This document shows positions 1 to 6,190 of a stretch of 6,364 nt of DNA, piece by piece. The translations under genes and the position numbers were made by a program. Under the pieces are notes generated by a model that saw nothing but the letters and a program-made list of their open reading frames with translations, did not search any database and was not told the DNA's origin. Source of the stretch: Burkholderiales bacterium. Lineage in GTDB: Bacteria; Pseudomonadota; Gammaproteobacteria; Burkholderiales; Burkholderiaceae_C. Each line of letters begins with the position of its first letter. Position 1 is the stretch's first letter. The stretch covers positions 1 through 6,364 of the forward strand of contig JANXTP010000380.1 in the NCBI GenBank assembly GCA_025352345.1, given 5' to 3'.

Positions 1-384
1 CTGGTCGACCGGCCGCGAACCGATCGCGCAGCCGCCGGGCAGCGACACCCTGGCCTGGCCGAAGCGCGCCAGCAGCGGGCCCAGCACCAGGATCGAGGCC
101 CGCATCGTCTTGACCAGGTCGTACGGCGCTTCCGGCAAGGACACGTTGGACGTGTCCAGCGTGACGGCGTCGGGCTGTGCCTCGCTGCGTTCACAGACCG
201 CACCCATGTTGCGCAGCAGCTTCAGCGTGGTGCCGACGTCGTTCAGGCGCGGCACATTGGTCAGCGTCACTGGTTCGGCCGTCAGCAGCGCAGCGCACAG
301 CTCGGGCAGCGCCGCGTTCTTGGCGCCCGAGATCGTGACCTCGCCTTCGAGATGCCGTCCGCCGCGTATCAGAAGTTTGTCCAT
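1..384 (-). CDS. murA: UDP-N-acetylglucosamine 1-carboxyvinyltransferase, N-terminal 128 residues (gene runs off the left edge)
   Basis: MurA transfers enolpyruvate from phosphoenolpyruvate to UDP-GlcNAc in the cytoplasm, the first committed step of peptidoglycan synthesis. The visible 128 residues align by eye with the start of E. coli MurA. They begin MDKLLIRGG, then carry SGAKNAALP with the PEP/UDP-GlcNAc-binding Lys22-Asn23 pair, then APYDLVKTMRAS, then the active-site loop PGGCAIGSRP. The catalytic, fosfomycin-reactive Cys falls at residue 119, against 115 in E. coli, so about four extra residues lie before it. The ATG at 384 is the only reasonable start, because the frame meets a stop about 17 codons upstream with no other ATG between. 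No strong ribosome binding site is visible. It is the last visible gene of the minus-strand run ABC ATPase-permease-bolA-murA, 79 bases after bolA. The remaining ~290 residues lie outside the window. Confidence 0.97.
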   Translation of the reverse strand, partial: MDKLLIRGGRHLEGEVTISGAKNAALPELCAALLTAEPVTLTNVPRLNDVGTTLKLLRNMGAVCERSEAQPDAVTLDTSNVSLPEAPYDLVKTMRASILVLGPLLARFGQARVSLPGGCAIGSRPVDQ

Positions 385-463
385 GAGCGTGGGAGCGAAA
401 CCTGCACCGCCGTCAAACCCGCCATGGCGGATTCAAACGCCGCAGCACATGCCGCAGCGGCTT

Positions 464-733
464 TCAGTGATGTTGCAGTGGGGCTTTTTCGGCGCTGACG
501 GCCCACTCGGCTGGCGTCAGCGTTTTCATCGACAGGGCGTGAATCTCGGCGCGCATCTTGTCGCCCAGGGCCCGGTAGACCATCTGGTGGCGTTGGATGC
601 GGCTGGCGCCTTCGAAGGCAGCACAGACGATGGTGGCGAAGAAATGCCGACCGTCGCCCTGCACCTCCAGATGCTCGCAACTCAGGCCTTGCGCGATGAA
701 GCGCTGCACGTCGTTTGGCGTGGGTTCAGACAT
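464..733 (-). CDS. ibaG: BolA family protein, IbaG (YrbA) type
   Basis: This 89-residue protein belongs to the BolA family, small proteins that work with monothiol glutaredoxins around [2Fe-2S] clusters and influence cell shape and stress responses. Visible family marks are the VQGDGRHF stretch (residues 24-31), FEGASRIQRHQMVY (40-53), and the C-terminal IHALSMKTLTPAEW block (64-77), where IHALS holds the conserved His of the fold. The TPAEW ending and the position directly upstream of murA match the E. coli IbaG branch better than BolA itself. I chose the ATG at 733 because the family fold begins right there. The frame stays open upstream to 850, but that part overlaps the permease gene antisense-free on the same strand and looks non-coding. 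The gene starts 23 bases after the permease stop, so co-transcription with the ABC genes is likely. Two Cys (19 and 37) are present; I cannot say whether they bind metal. Confidence 0.93.
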   Translation of the reverse strand: MSEPTPNDVQRFIAQGLSCEHLEVQGDGRHFFATIVCAAFEGASRIQRHQMVYRALGDKMRAEIHALSMKTLTPAEWAVSAEKAPLQHH

Positions 734-756
734 GCCTGGATTATCGCTCAGGCGGC

Positions 757-1548
757 TCAATACCGGACCTTGTAGCCGATGCGCAGCAGGTGCAGACACA
801 AGCCGCACACGCCCACCACGCCAGCAGCCACCACGCCCAGGCTGACCCACGGCGACACATCGCTCACACCGAAGAAGCCGTACCGAAAGCCGTCAACGAT
901 GTAGAAGAACGGGTTCAGGTGGCTGGCCACCCGCCACAGCGGCGGCAGGCTCTTGACCGAATAGAACACTCCGGAGAGGAAAGTCATCGGCATGATGATG
1001 AAGTTCTGGAAGGTCGCGATCTGGTCGAACTTCTCCGCCCACAGGCCGGCGATCAAGCCCAGCGCCCCCATCAGCGCCGCGCCCAGCAAAGTGAAAACGA
1101 TGATCCACACCGGCTGCGCCAGGTGCAGCGGCGCGAACCACACCGTCACCGCCAGCACCCCCGTGCCGACGGCGACGCCGCGCACCACGGATGCGCCGAC
1201 GTAAGAGATGAACCACGCCCAGTGCGACAGCGGCGTGACCAGCAGGAACACCAGGTTGCCGCTGATCTTGCTCTGGATCAGCGACGAGCTGCTGTTGGCG
1301 AACGCGTTCTGCAGCACGCTCATCATCACCAGGCCCGGCACCAGGAAGCTGGTGTAGCCGACGCCATCGAAAGGCTGCACCTTGTCGCCCAGCGCATGGC
1401 CGAAGATCAGCAGATAGAGCACCGCGGTGAGCACGGGGGCCGCCACCGTCTGGAAGCTGACCTTCCAGAAGCGCAGCACCTCCTTGTAGAACAGCGTGCG
1501 GGCACCGGAGAGCAGGTGCATCGCGGGTGGCGTGGCCAAGGGCGTCAT
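757..1548 (-). CDS. ABC-2 type transporter permease, YadH-like
   Basis: This 263-residue inner-membrane protein is the membrane half of an ABC-2 type exporter, the class that includes YadH and NodJ. About six hydrophobic segments are visible, roughly at residues 34-52, 64-84, 98-117, 121-139, 146-170 and 233-254, with a further apolar stretch at 181-198. The family hallmark lies at about residues 186-227, with MPMTFLSGVFYSV, the LPPLWR turn, LNPFFYIVDGFRYGFFG. Length is normal for the family. Its start codon overlaps the stop of the ATPase gene (ATGA, bases 1545-1548), indicating translational coupling and one transporter complex. The substrate cannot be read from the sequence. YadGH-type systems are poorly characterised, and the link to murA suggests, but does not prove, an envelope-related cargo. 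In-frame Met10 is a possible alternative start. Confidence 0.93.
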   Translation of the reverse strand: MTPLATPPAMHLLSGARTLFYKEVLRFWKVSFQTVAAPVLTAVLYLLIFGHALGDKVQPFDGVGYTSFLVPGLVMMSVLQNAFANSSSSLIQSKISGNLVFLLVTPLSHWAWFISYVGASVVRGVAVGTGVLAVTVWFAPLHLAQPVWIIVFTLLGAALMGALGLIAGLWAEKFDQIATFQNFIIMPMTFLSGVFYSVKSLPPLWRVASHLNPFFYIVDGFRYGFFGVSDVSPWVSLGVVAAGVVGVCGLCLHLLRIGYKVRY

Positions 1549-2516
1549 GCCGACACCTGCCGCGAAGTCTGCGCTGGCTCGCCGTGCATGATTTCAAGGA
1601 ACACGTCTTCCAGGTCGGCGCGGCCGATTTCCAGGTCTTCCGGCTGTCCCCCGGCCGCGCGCAAGGTGGCGAGAACGGATTCAACCTCGGCCGCGTTGCG
1701 CGTCTTGATCTGCACGATGCGGCCGGTCACCCGCGCGTTCGCCTGCAAGGCGGGCGGCAACGGCGTGTCGAGCTTGAAGCGCAGCATCGTGCTGGCGCGC
1801 CCGGCCAGCAGCGCCGAGGTGCGGTCGAGCGCCACCACGTGGCCCTGCTTCAACATCGCGAGCCGACCGCACAGCGCTTCGGCCTCTTCCAGGTAATGGG
1901 TGGTCAGCAGCACGGTGTGACCTTCCTTGTTCAGCCGCGCGACGAACTGCCACAACGTCTGCCGCAACTCGACATCGACGCCGGCGGTGGGCTCGTCGAG
2001 CACGATCACCGGCGGGCGGTGCACCAGCGCCTGCGCCACCAGCACCCGGCGCTTCATGCCGCCCGACAGCTGCCGGGTGTTGGCATTGGCCTTGTCCGTC
2101 AAGCCGAGGTTCTCCAACAGTTCATCGATCCAGGCATCGTTGGCACGTCGGTCGTTGCGCACACCGAAGTAGCCGCTCTGGATCTGCAGCGTCTCGCGCA
2201 CCGTGAAGAAGGGGTCGAACACCAGTTCCTGCGGCACGATGCCGAGACTTCGGCGGGCGACGGCGTAGTCGGTGACGACATCATGTCCATGCACCAGCAC
2301 CTGGCCGGCGCTCGCTTGCGACAGGCCAGCGAGGCTGCTGATCAGTGTGGTCTTGCCGGCCCCGTTGGGCCCGAGCAGGCCGAAGAACTCGCCCGGCTCG
2401 ATGTCGAAGCTGACATCATCCAGCGCCTGTACGCTGTCTCGGGAGCCGCTGTAGCGCTTGCTGACGCTGCGAAAGGAGATGGCGGATCTGGCGGGGCCGG
2501 GGGGAATGCATCTCAT
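1545..2516 (-). CDS. ABC transporter ATP-binding protein, YadG-like (ABC-2 exporter ATPase)
   Basis: This 323-residue cytoplasmic ATPase powers the permease encoded directly downstream. All nucleotide-binding motifs are intact: Walker A GPNGAGKTT (residues 49-57), Q-loop Gln96 in IVPQE, ABC signature LSGGMKRR (150-157), Walker B IVLDEP (171-176) with catalytic Glu175, and the switch His207 in LLTTHYLEEAEAL. After the nucleotide-binding domain there is a C-terminal extension of about 95 residues, usual in the YadG/CcmA/NodI-like group. The ATG at 2516 was preferred to an in-frame ATG at 2570, because homology begins near residue 12 and the upstream 18 residues look non-coding. No Shine-Dalgarno sequence precedes 2516, but a TACAAT box ends 10 bases upstream, so the message may be leaderless. 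It is the first gene of the minus-strand run and is divergent from a TetR regulator. Confidence 0.94.
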   Translation of the reverse strand: MRCIPPGPARSAISFRSVSKRYSGSRDSVQALDDVSFDIEPGEFFGLLGPNGAGKTTLISSLAGLSQASAGQVLVHGHDVVTDYAVARRSLGIVPQELVFDPFFTVRETLQIQSGYFGVRNDRRANDAWIDELLENLGLTDKANANTRQLSGGMKRRVLVAQALVHRPPVIVLDEPTAGVDVELRQTLWQFVARLNKEGHTVLLTTHYLEEAEALCGRLAMLKQGHVVALDRTSALLAGRASTMLRFKLDTPLPPALQANARVTGRIVQIKTRNAAEVESVLATLRAAGGQPEDLEIGRADLEDVFLEIMHGEPAQTSRQVSA

Positions 2517-2526
2517 GAAGCGCGCG

Positions 2527-2532
2527 ATTGTA
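2527..2532 (-). promoter_or_regulatory. Candidate -10 element (TACAAT) for the ABC-bolA-murA run
   Basis: Read on the minus strand the bases are TACAAT, matching the sigma-70 -10 consensus at five of six positions. Transcription would begin about 6-8 bases further on, near 2519-2521, only 3-5 bases before the ATPase ATG at 2516. I do not see a good -35 at 16-18 bases spacing (the bases there read CAGCGC), so this is only a candidate. Confidence 0.3.
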
Positions 2533-2639
2533 GATAGTGCGGTCGCTGCGCGCTGGCACGCTGTCACCACCCGCGGACCGCCGCGCCGCTTTAGGGCAGA
2601 TGCCGCTGGACACGCGCCGACTTGGTGCTACCTTGACCG

Positions 2640-2652
2640 GCAGTCCGACTGC
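2640..2652. promoter_or_regulatory. Perfect inverted repeat, candidate TetR operator
   Basis: The bases GCAGTC-C-GACTGC form perfect 6-base arms around one central base. Further out, CTT (2632-2634) pairs with AAG (2658-2660), though the five pairs between do not match. The repeat lies 16 bases before the chosen tetR start and just after a TACCTT box (2628-2633) that could be a weak -10. TetR-family dimers bind palindromes in their own promoter region, usually 15-30 bases long, so an operator role is plausible; this core is at the short end. A leader-RNA hairpin is the alternative reading. Confidence 0.35.
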
Positions 2653-2668
2653 AATGAAAGCAGATGCC

Positions 2669-3403
2669 ATGGCGACTCCCGTCAAGAAGACACGCCGCAC
2701 CGCCGAGCGCATCCTCGACGTCACACTGGCGCTGTTCAACCGCTTCGGCGAGCCCAACGTGTCGACCACGCTGATCTCGGCCGAACTCAACATCAGCACC
2801 GGCAACCTGTACTACCACTACCCGGCAAAGGACCTGCTGGTCGATCGGCTGTTCGATCGCTACGAAGCTTCACTGAACGCCTTGCTGAAAGCGGCCGACG
2901 ACGTGCACGACGTCGAGGACGCGTGGCTCTTCTTCCACATGCTGTTCGAGCTGATCTGGCAGTACCGCTTTCTGTACCGCGACCTGAACGACCTGCTCAG
3001 CAAGAACCGGCGGATCGAAACCCATTTCCAGTACGTGCTGAAGGAAAAAACGCGGGCGGTGCAGCGGGTGCTGGCCGGCCTCGGCCAAGGCAATGCGGTG
3101 CGCCTGAGCGCGCCTGAGGCTGAATCGGTGGCGACCGCGATGGTCGTGGTGTCGACCTACTGGCTCAGCTATGAGTACGTGCGCGACCCGCGCCACGCGC
3201 TGGAACCCGAGAACGCGGGCGCTGCATTGCTGCGCGGCGCCTCCCACGTGCTGAGCCTGCTGGCGCCGTATTTCGAGCCGGCACAGAAGCAGCACCTGTT
3301 GGGCCTGGCGCAAGCCTATTCGAAGACGCCCTCGCCTGCGGCCTCGCCACCCCGCCGCGCCACGTCGACGGCGGCCGGCGCCAGCAACCGCGTCGCGCAG
3401 TAG
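2669..3403 (+). CDS. TetR/AcrR family transcriptional repressor (possibly PHA-related)
   Basis: This 244-residue protein has a typical TetR N-terminal DNA-binding domain. Helix 1 is TAERILDVTLALFNRFGEPN (residues 11-30), and the helix-turn-helix covers about residues 33-52, with ISAELNISTGNLYYHYPAKD. The rest (about 80-215) is the helical ligand/dimer domain. Its FLYRDLNDLLSKN segment (101-113) resembles TetR proteins with the PF13972-type C-terminal domain. The Pseudomonas PHA-cluster regulator PhaD has a similar style of sequence, but I cannot assign orthology. The tail from about residue 219 is low-complexity Ala/Pro/Ser/Arg. I chose the ATG at 2669 over the in-frame ATG at 2654 because GAAAG lies 8 bases before it, while nothing resembling a ribosome binding site precedes 2654. 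It is divergent from the ABC-bolA-murA run and converges on a PHA granule-type gene with a 27-base gap. Its ligand and target genes are unknown. Confidence 0.9.
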   Translation: MATPVKKTRRTAERILDVTLALFNRFGEPNVSTTLISAELNISTGNLYYHYPAKDLLVDRLFDRYEASLNALLKAADDVHDVEDAWLFFHMLFELIWQYRFLYRDLNDLLSKNRRIETHFQYVLKEKTRAVQRVLAGLGQGNAVRLSAPEAESVATAMVVVSTYWLSYEYVRDPRHALEPENAGAALLRGASHVLSLLAPYFEPAQKQHLLGLAQAYSKTPSPAASPPRRATSTAAGASNRVAQ

Positions 3404-3430
3404 CCAACCCAACAGGCCGGGCTCGCCCGT

Positions 3431-3763
3431 TCAGTCGTTCGATTCTTCGGTGTGGCCGTCGGATGCAGCCATGGCCTTGGCAATGGCCGCGTCGAGGTTC
3501 TTCTCGATCTCGCCGCGGATGCGATCACTGAAGCCCGACAGCAGAAAGCCCAGCGTCACGGTCAGCGCAAAGTTGTCGGCGGTGGCCACCAGATCACCCT
3601 GCACGCCCGCACGCTCGAAGCCCACCCGCTCGCAGTCTTCCTCGGCCTGGACGCGGCAGTCCATCTCATGCTGGCGCCGCGCGTGGTGGGCCCAGTGCTG
3701 TGCCAGTTGTCGTGCACCGTCGAGCCCGAGGGTGTGATGGCGTTGGATGGTGAATTGGGTCAT
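3431..3763 (-). CDS. Polyhydroxyalkanoic acid system family protein (PHA_gran_rgn type)
   Basis: This 110-residue protein matches, by recalled family pattern, the putative polyhydroxyalkanoic acid system proteins (PF09650, PHA_gran_rgn), small proteins often found in PHA-producing bacteria. Family marks are an N-terminal FTIQRHHTLGLDGARQLAQ (residues 4-22), a central FERAGVQGDLVATADNF (49-65), and LTVTLGFLLSGFSDRIRGEIEKNLD (67-91). The core ends near residue 97; the last dozen residues (SDGHTEESND) form a short acidic tail. The molecular role of the family is not established; granule association or regulation is an annotation-level prediction. The ATG at 3763 is the only ATG close to the homology start, with only weak GGA/GAGA purine signals before it. 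It lies 34 bases after the upstream lipoprotein gene on the same strand, so the two may share a message, and it faces the tetR gene tail to tail. Confidence 0.85.
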   Translation of the reverse strand: MTQFTIQRHHTLGLDGARQLAQHWAHHARRQHEMDCRVQAEEDCERVGFERAGVQGDLVATADNFALTVTLGFLLSGFSDRIRGEIEKNLDAAIAKAMAASDGHTEESND

Positions 3764-3797
3764 TCTCGAATGTGTCCGAAAGGGTCCATGCGGCGCG

Positions 3798-4883
3798 TCA
3801 CGGTGCTCGGGGCGATGGTGCAGCGATTTGCAGGGCACGCCGACGCTCATCCATCGGCAAGGCGGCGAGCCGCTGCACCTCGGCGTAAAAGCGCGGCAGA
3901 TCGCCACCCTGCGCGGCGAGCAGGCGCTCGAACTGCGGCACCAGTTCGGTGTAGGCCGCCAGCACACCGAAAGAGGCATTGTTGACGCGGTCGAACCAGC
4001 CGTCATAGCCGGTGTATCCCTGCCAGGCGCCGGCCTTCAGCGCGGCATGGTCGGCACGCAGCTGTGCCAGCAACCCGGCCTTGCCGCGGCGCTTGTCGTC
4101 GTCCGACGCGGTGCTTTCGTACAGCGCGTTCAAGCGCTCGCGGTAAGTGGCCGTCAAGGCGCGGAAATCGGCCCGACGCGCCTGCTGCAACGCCAGCGCG
4201 TCGCGTGCGGCAGTGCTACCGAACTCGGCCAGCCAGCGGGCGGTTCCCACGCGTTCGACGGTGGTCGCGAACGATTCATTGAAGATGGTGTCGTCGGGAG
4301 CGAAGGCCACCTGATGAGACAGCTCGTGGAAGATCAGCCGGGCCAGCTCGCCTTCGGGCGACTGCACGAAGGTGTTGAGCAGGGGATCGGCAAAGTAACT
4401 ACCCGGGATCTTGCCCAGCGTCGAATAGGCGGGCACAACATAGACCCCGGCATCGAGCCCAAGCGCACGCAGCTGCCCAGCGTAAGCGTCGGCCTGCTCG
4501 CGATCGTAGTAGCCACGGTAAGCCACGCAGCCGACAACCAGAAAGCACCAGGTGCGCAGCGTCAGGCTCAGCTCCGGCGCGGCGGCCACATTCCATACCG
4601 CCGCCTTGCGCTGCAGGTTGGCGTAGCGCCGGTAGCTGTCGTTGTCGGGCAGATGCAGCGTCGCCACCGCATAGTTTCGGATGCGCTGGGTCAGTTCGAG
4701 TCGCGCTTTCAACACGTCGGGCGTCGCCGGGTCGGCCAGCACCTCGGGCACTGGCCGCGCGGCGTTCAGCAGCTTCAGATGGCCACTGACCGACTGCGCG
4801 TAGTAGCTGAGGCTGCTGCAACCGGTGGTGAGGACTGGCAACAGAACGGCGGCGACGGCGGCTCGGAGGGTCCGGGGGCTCAT
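3798..4883 (-). CDS. Predicted zinc aminopeptidase lipoprotein (DUF2265 / 'Aminopep' family)
   Basis: This 361-residue protein matches the uncharacterised family annotated as putative aminopeptidase (PF10023). It opens with a signal peptide: positive Arg4 and Arg7, an apolar core to about residue 18, then TTGC with Cys22 as the probable lipidated residue. The lipobox is slightly off consensus, with Thr at -3. The catalytic core is HELSH at 186-190 (His186, Glu187, His190), followed by NESFATTVE with Glu203 twelve residues beyond His190, and Glu210 seven later. This fits a gluzincin-like zinc site (HExxH plus a downstream Glu). Conserved-looking segments RGYYDREQADAYA (123-135) and GKIPGSYFADPLLNTF (157-172) precede it, and YTGYDGWFDRVNNASFG (290-306) follows. 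The ATG at 4883 is chosen because the signal peptide starts there; the frame stays open far upstream only as antisense to the amidohydrolase. No Shine-Dalgarno is visible. A periplasm-facing lipoprotein is inferred; the substrate is unknown. Confidence 0.88.
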   Translation of the reverse strand: MSPRTLRAAVAAVLLPVLTTGCSSLSYYAQSVSGHLKLLNAARPVPEVLADPATPDVLKARLELTQRIRNYAVATLHLPDNDSYRRYANLQRKAAVWNVAAAPELSLTLRTWCFLVVGCVAYRGYYDREQADAYAGQLRALGLDAGVYVVPAYSTLGKIPGSYFADPLLNTFVQSPEGELARLIFHELSHQVAFAPDDTIFNESFATTVERVGTARWLAEFGSTAARDALALQQARRADFRALTATYRERLNALYESTASDDDKRRGKAGLLAQLRADHAALKAGAWQGYTGYDGWFDRVNNASFGVLAAYTELVPQFERLLAAQGGDLPRFYAEVQRLAALPMDERRRALQIAAPSPRAP

Positions 4884-4936
4884 GTTGATCAATGATTGCA
4901 CAGCGCTGGGCCCGGCAGGCACACAGATGGCTTCGC

Positions 4937-4942
4937 TACACT
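4937..4942 (+). promoter_or_regulatory. Candidate -10 element (TACACT) for the M20 amidohydrolase gene
   Basis: GCTACACTG resembles -10 regions often seen in betaproteobacteria and lies 31 bases before the amidohydrolase ATG, giving a predicted leader of about 25 bases. No recognisable -35 sits at 16-18 bases spacing (the region is GC-rich), so support is weak. The 90-base divergent gap also holds TTGATCAA (4885-4892) and CAATGATTG (4890-4898), two overlapping short palindromes next to the lipoprotein start. Confidence 0.25.
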
Positions 4943-4973
4943 GGGCCGAGCCCGCTTTGAATGCCCCACCCCC

Positions 4974-6170
4974 ATGCGCCTGATCGACTCCATCGTCACC
5001 GACGCACCCGCCATGGCCACGCTGCGGCGCGACCTGCATGCGCACCCGGAGTTGTGCTTCGAAGAGCGGCGCACGGCGGACGTGATCGCGCAGCAGCTCA
5101 CCGACTGGGGCATCCCGGTCCATCGCGGCCTGGGCACCACCGGCGTCATCGCGATCCTGAAGCACGGCACCTCGGATCGCGCGGTCGGCCTGCGCGCCGA
5201 CATGGACGCGCTGCCCATCACCGAGCACAACCAGTTCGCGCACGCCAGCCGCCACGCCGGCAGGATGCACGCCTGCGGCCACGATGGCCACACCACGATG
5301 CTGCTGGCCGCGGCACAGCACTTGGCCCGGCACCGGAATTACGACGGCACGGTGTACCTGGTGTTCCAGCCGGCCGAAGAAGGCGGCGGCGGCGCGCGCG
5401 AGATGATCGCCGACGGCTTGTTCGAGAAGTTCCCGATGGAGGCGATCTTCGGCGTGCACAACTGGCCCGGCCTCCCCGTCGGCCAGTTCGCGATCAAGTC
5501 CGGCCCGTGCTTTGCCAGCAGCAACGAGTTCCGCATCACCATCCGCGGCAAGGGCTCGCACGCGGCCATGCCGAATCTGGGGCTCGACCCCGTGCCGGTG
5601 GCCTGCCAGCTGGTGCAGGCCTTCCAGACCATCATCACCCGCAACAAGCGGCCGATCGATGCGGGCGTGATTTCGGTGACGATGATCCACACCGGCGAAG
5701 CGACGAATGTGGTGCCCGACACCTGCGAGATCCAGGGCACGGTGCGCACCTTCACGCTGGAGGTGCTGGATCTGATTGAGCAGCGGATGCAGCAGATCAC
5801 GCAGCACACCTGCGCCGCCTTCGGCGTGAGCTGCAAATTCGAGTTCAGCCGCAACTATCCACCGACGATCAACCACCCCGACGAGACGGCATTCGCTCGC
5901 CGCGTGATGACCGATCTGGTCGGCGCCGACGAGGTGCTGGAGTTCGAGCCGACGATGGGCGCGGAGGATTTCGCGTACTACCTGCAAGCCATCCCCGGCG
6001 CGTACTTCGTGATGGGCAATGGCGACGGAGACCACCGGCAGTCAGGTCACGGCCTCGGCCCCTGCATGCTGCACAACCCGAGCTACGACTTCAACGACGC
6101 GTTGATCCCGCTGGGCGCAACGTTGTGGGTGCGGATGGCCGAGCAGTGGCTGGCGCAGCCGCGCGGCTGA
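4974..6170 (+). CDS. M20 family metal-dependent amidohydrolase (hippurate / N-acyl-L-amino acid hydrolase type)
   Basis: This 398-residue cytoplasmic enzyme is an M20D-type amidohydrolase, a group that splits N-acyl or N-aroyl amino acids such as hippurate into the acid and the amino acid. Every expected two-metal ligand is visible: Cys101 and His103 in MHACGHDGH, Glu136 in FQPAEEGGGG (Glu135 being the likely catalytic base), His162 in GVHNWPG, and His367 in MLHNPSYDF. RRDLHAHPEL (18-27) and LRADMDALPI (73-82) are further family marks. The lid/dimerisation domain begins near residue 185, with GKGSHAAMPNLGLDP (192-206), and TNVVPDTCEIQGTVRTF (244-260) belongs to it. Length is normal. The ATG at 4974 suits the family start; the frame extends to 4896, but those residues are not family-like. 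No good ribosome binding site is seen. No signal peptide. The exact acyl substrate cannot be predicted. It stands alone on the plus strand, converging on pgi with a 20-base gap. Confidence 0.95.
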   Translation: MRLIDSIVTDAPAMATLRRDLHAHPELCFEERRTADVIAQQLTDWGIPVHRGLGTTGVIAILKHGTSDRAVGLRADMDALPITEHNQFAHASRHAGRMHACGHDGHTTMLLAAAQHLARHRNYDGTVYLVFQPAEEGGGGAREMIADGLFEKFPMEAIFGVHNWPGLPVGQFAIKSGPCFASSNEFRITIRGKGSHAAMPNLGLDPVPVACQLVQAFQTIITRNKRPIDAGVISVTMIHTGEATNVVPDTCEIQGTVRTFTLEVLDLIEQRMQQITQHTCAAFGVSCKFEFSRNYPPTINHPDETAFARRVMTDLVGADEVLEFEPTMGAEDFAYYLQAIPGAYFVMGNGDGDHRQSGHGLGPCMLHNPSYDFNDALIPLGATLWVRMAEQWLAQPRG

Positions 6171-6190
6171 CCGCACAGCGTCTCCGGTGA

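Noticed and set aside
715..1896. Plus-strand open frame of 393 residues across the permease and ATPase genes
   Set aside because: Composition is extreme (Arg, His, Gln, Ala), it has no recognisable domain, and it is antisense to two genes with intact motifs.
1527..2537. Plus-strand open frame of 336 residues antisense to the ABC ATPase
   Set aside because: It is a shadow of the ATPase gene, which carries all Walker and signature motifs on the other strand.
3418..3429. CGGG-CTCG-CCCG hairpin between the convergent tetR and PHA-type genes as a terminator
   Set aside because: The stem is only four pairs, with no following T-run on either strand, too weak to call a terminator.
3747..4895. Plus-strand open frame of 382 residues antisense to the aminopeptidase-type lipoprotein
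   Set aside because: It has no domain and biased composition, while the opposite strand encodes a protein with a signal peptide and HExxH site.
4961..5779. Alternative reading from the ATG at 4961 within the amidohydrolase region
   Set aside because: It is in a different frame from the M20 protein and gives an Arg/His-rich sequence with no family match.
4884..6035. Long open extension of the lipoprotein frame upstream, antisense to the amidohydrolase (would make a 745-residue protein)
   Set aside because: The translated extension is Arg/His/Ala/Val-rich with no domain, it mirrors a well-supported M20 gene, and a signal peptide starts cleanly at 4883. Long antisense open frames are expected in high-GC DNA.
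6171..6190. Terminator between the amidohydrolase and pgi
   Set aside because: The 20-base gap holds no inverted repeat or T-run that I can identify.
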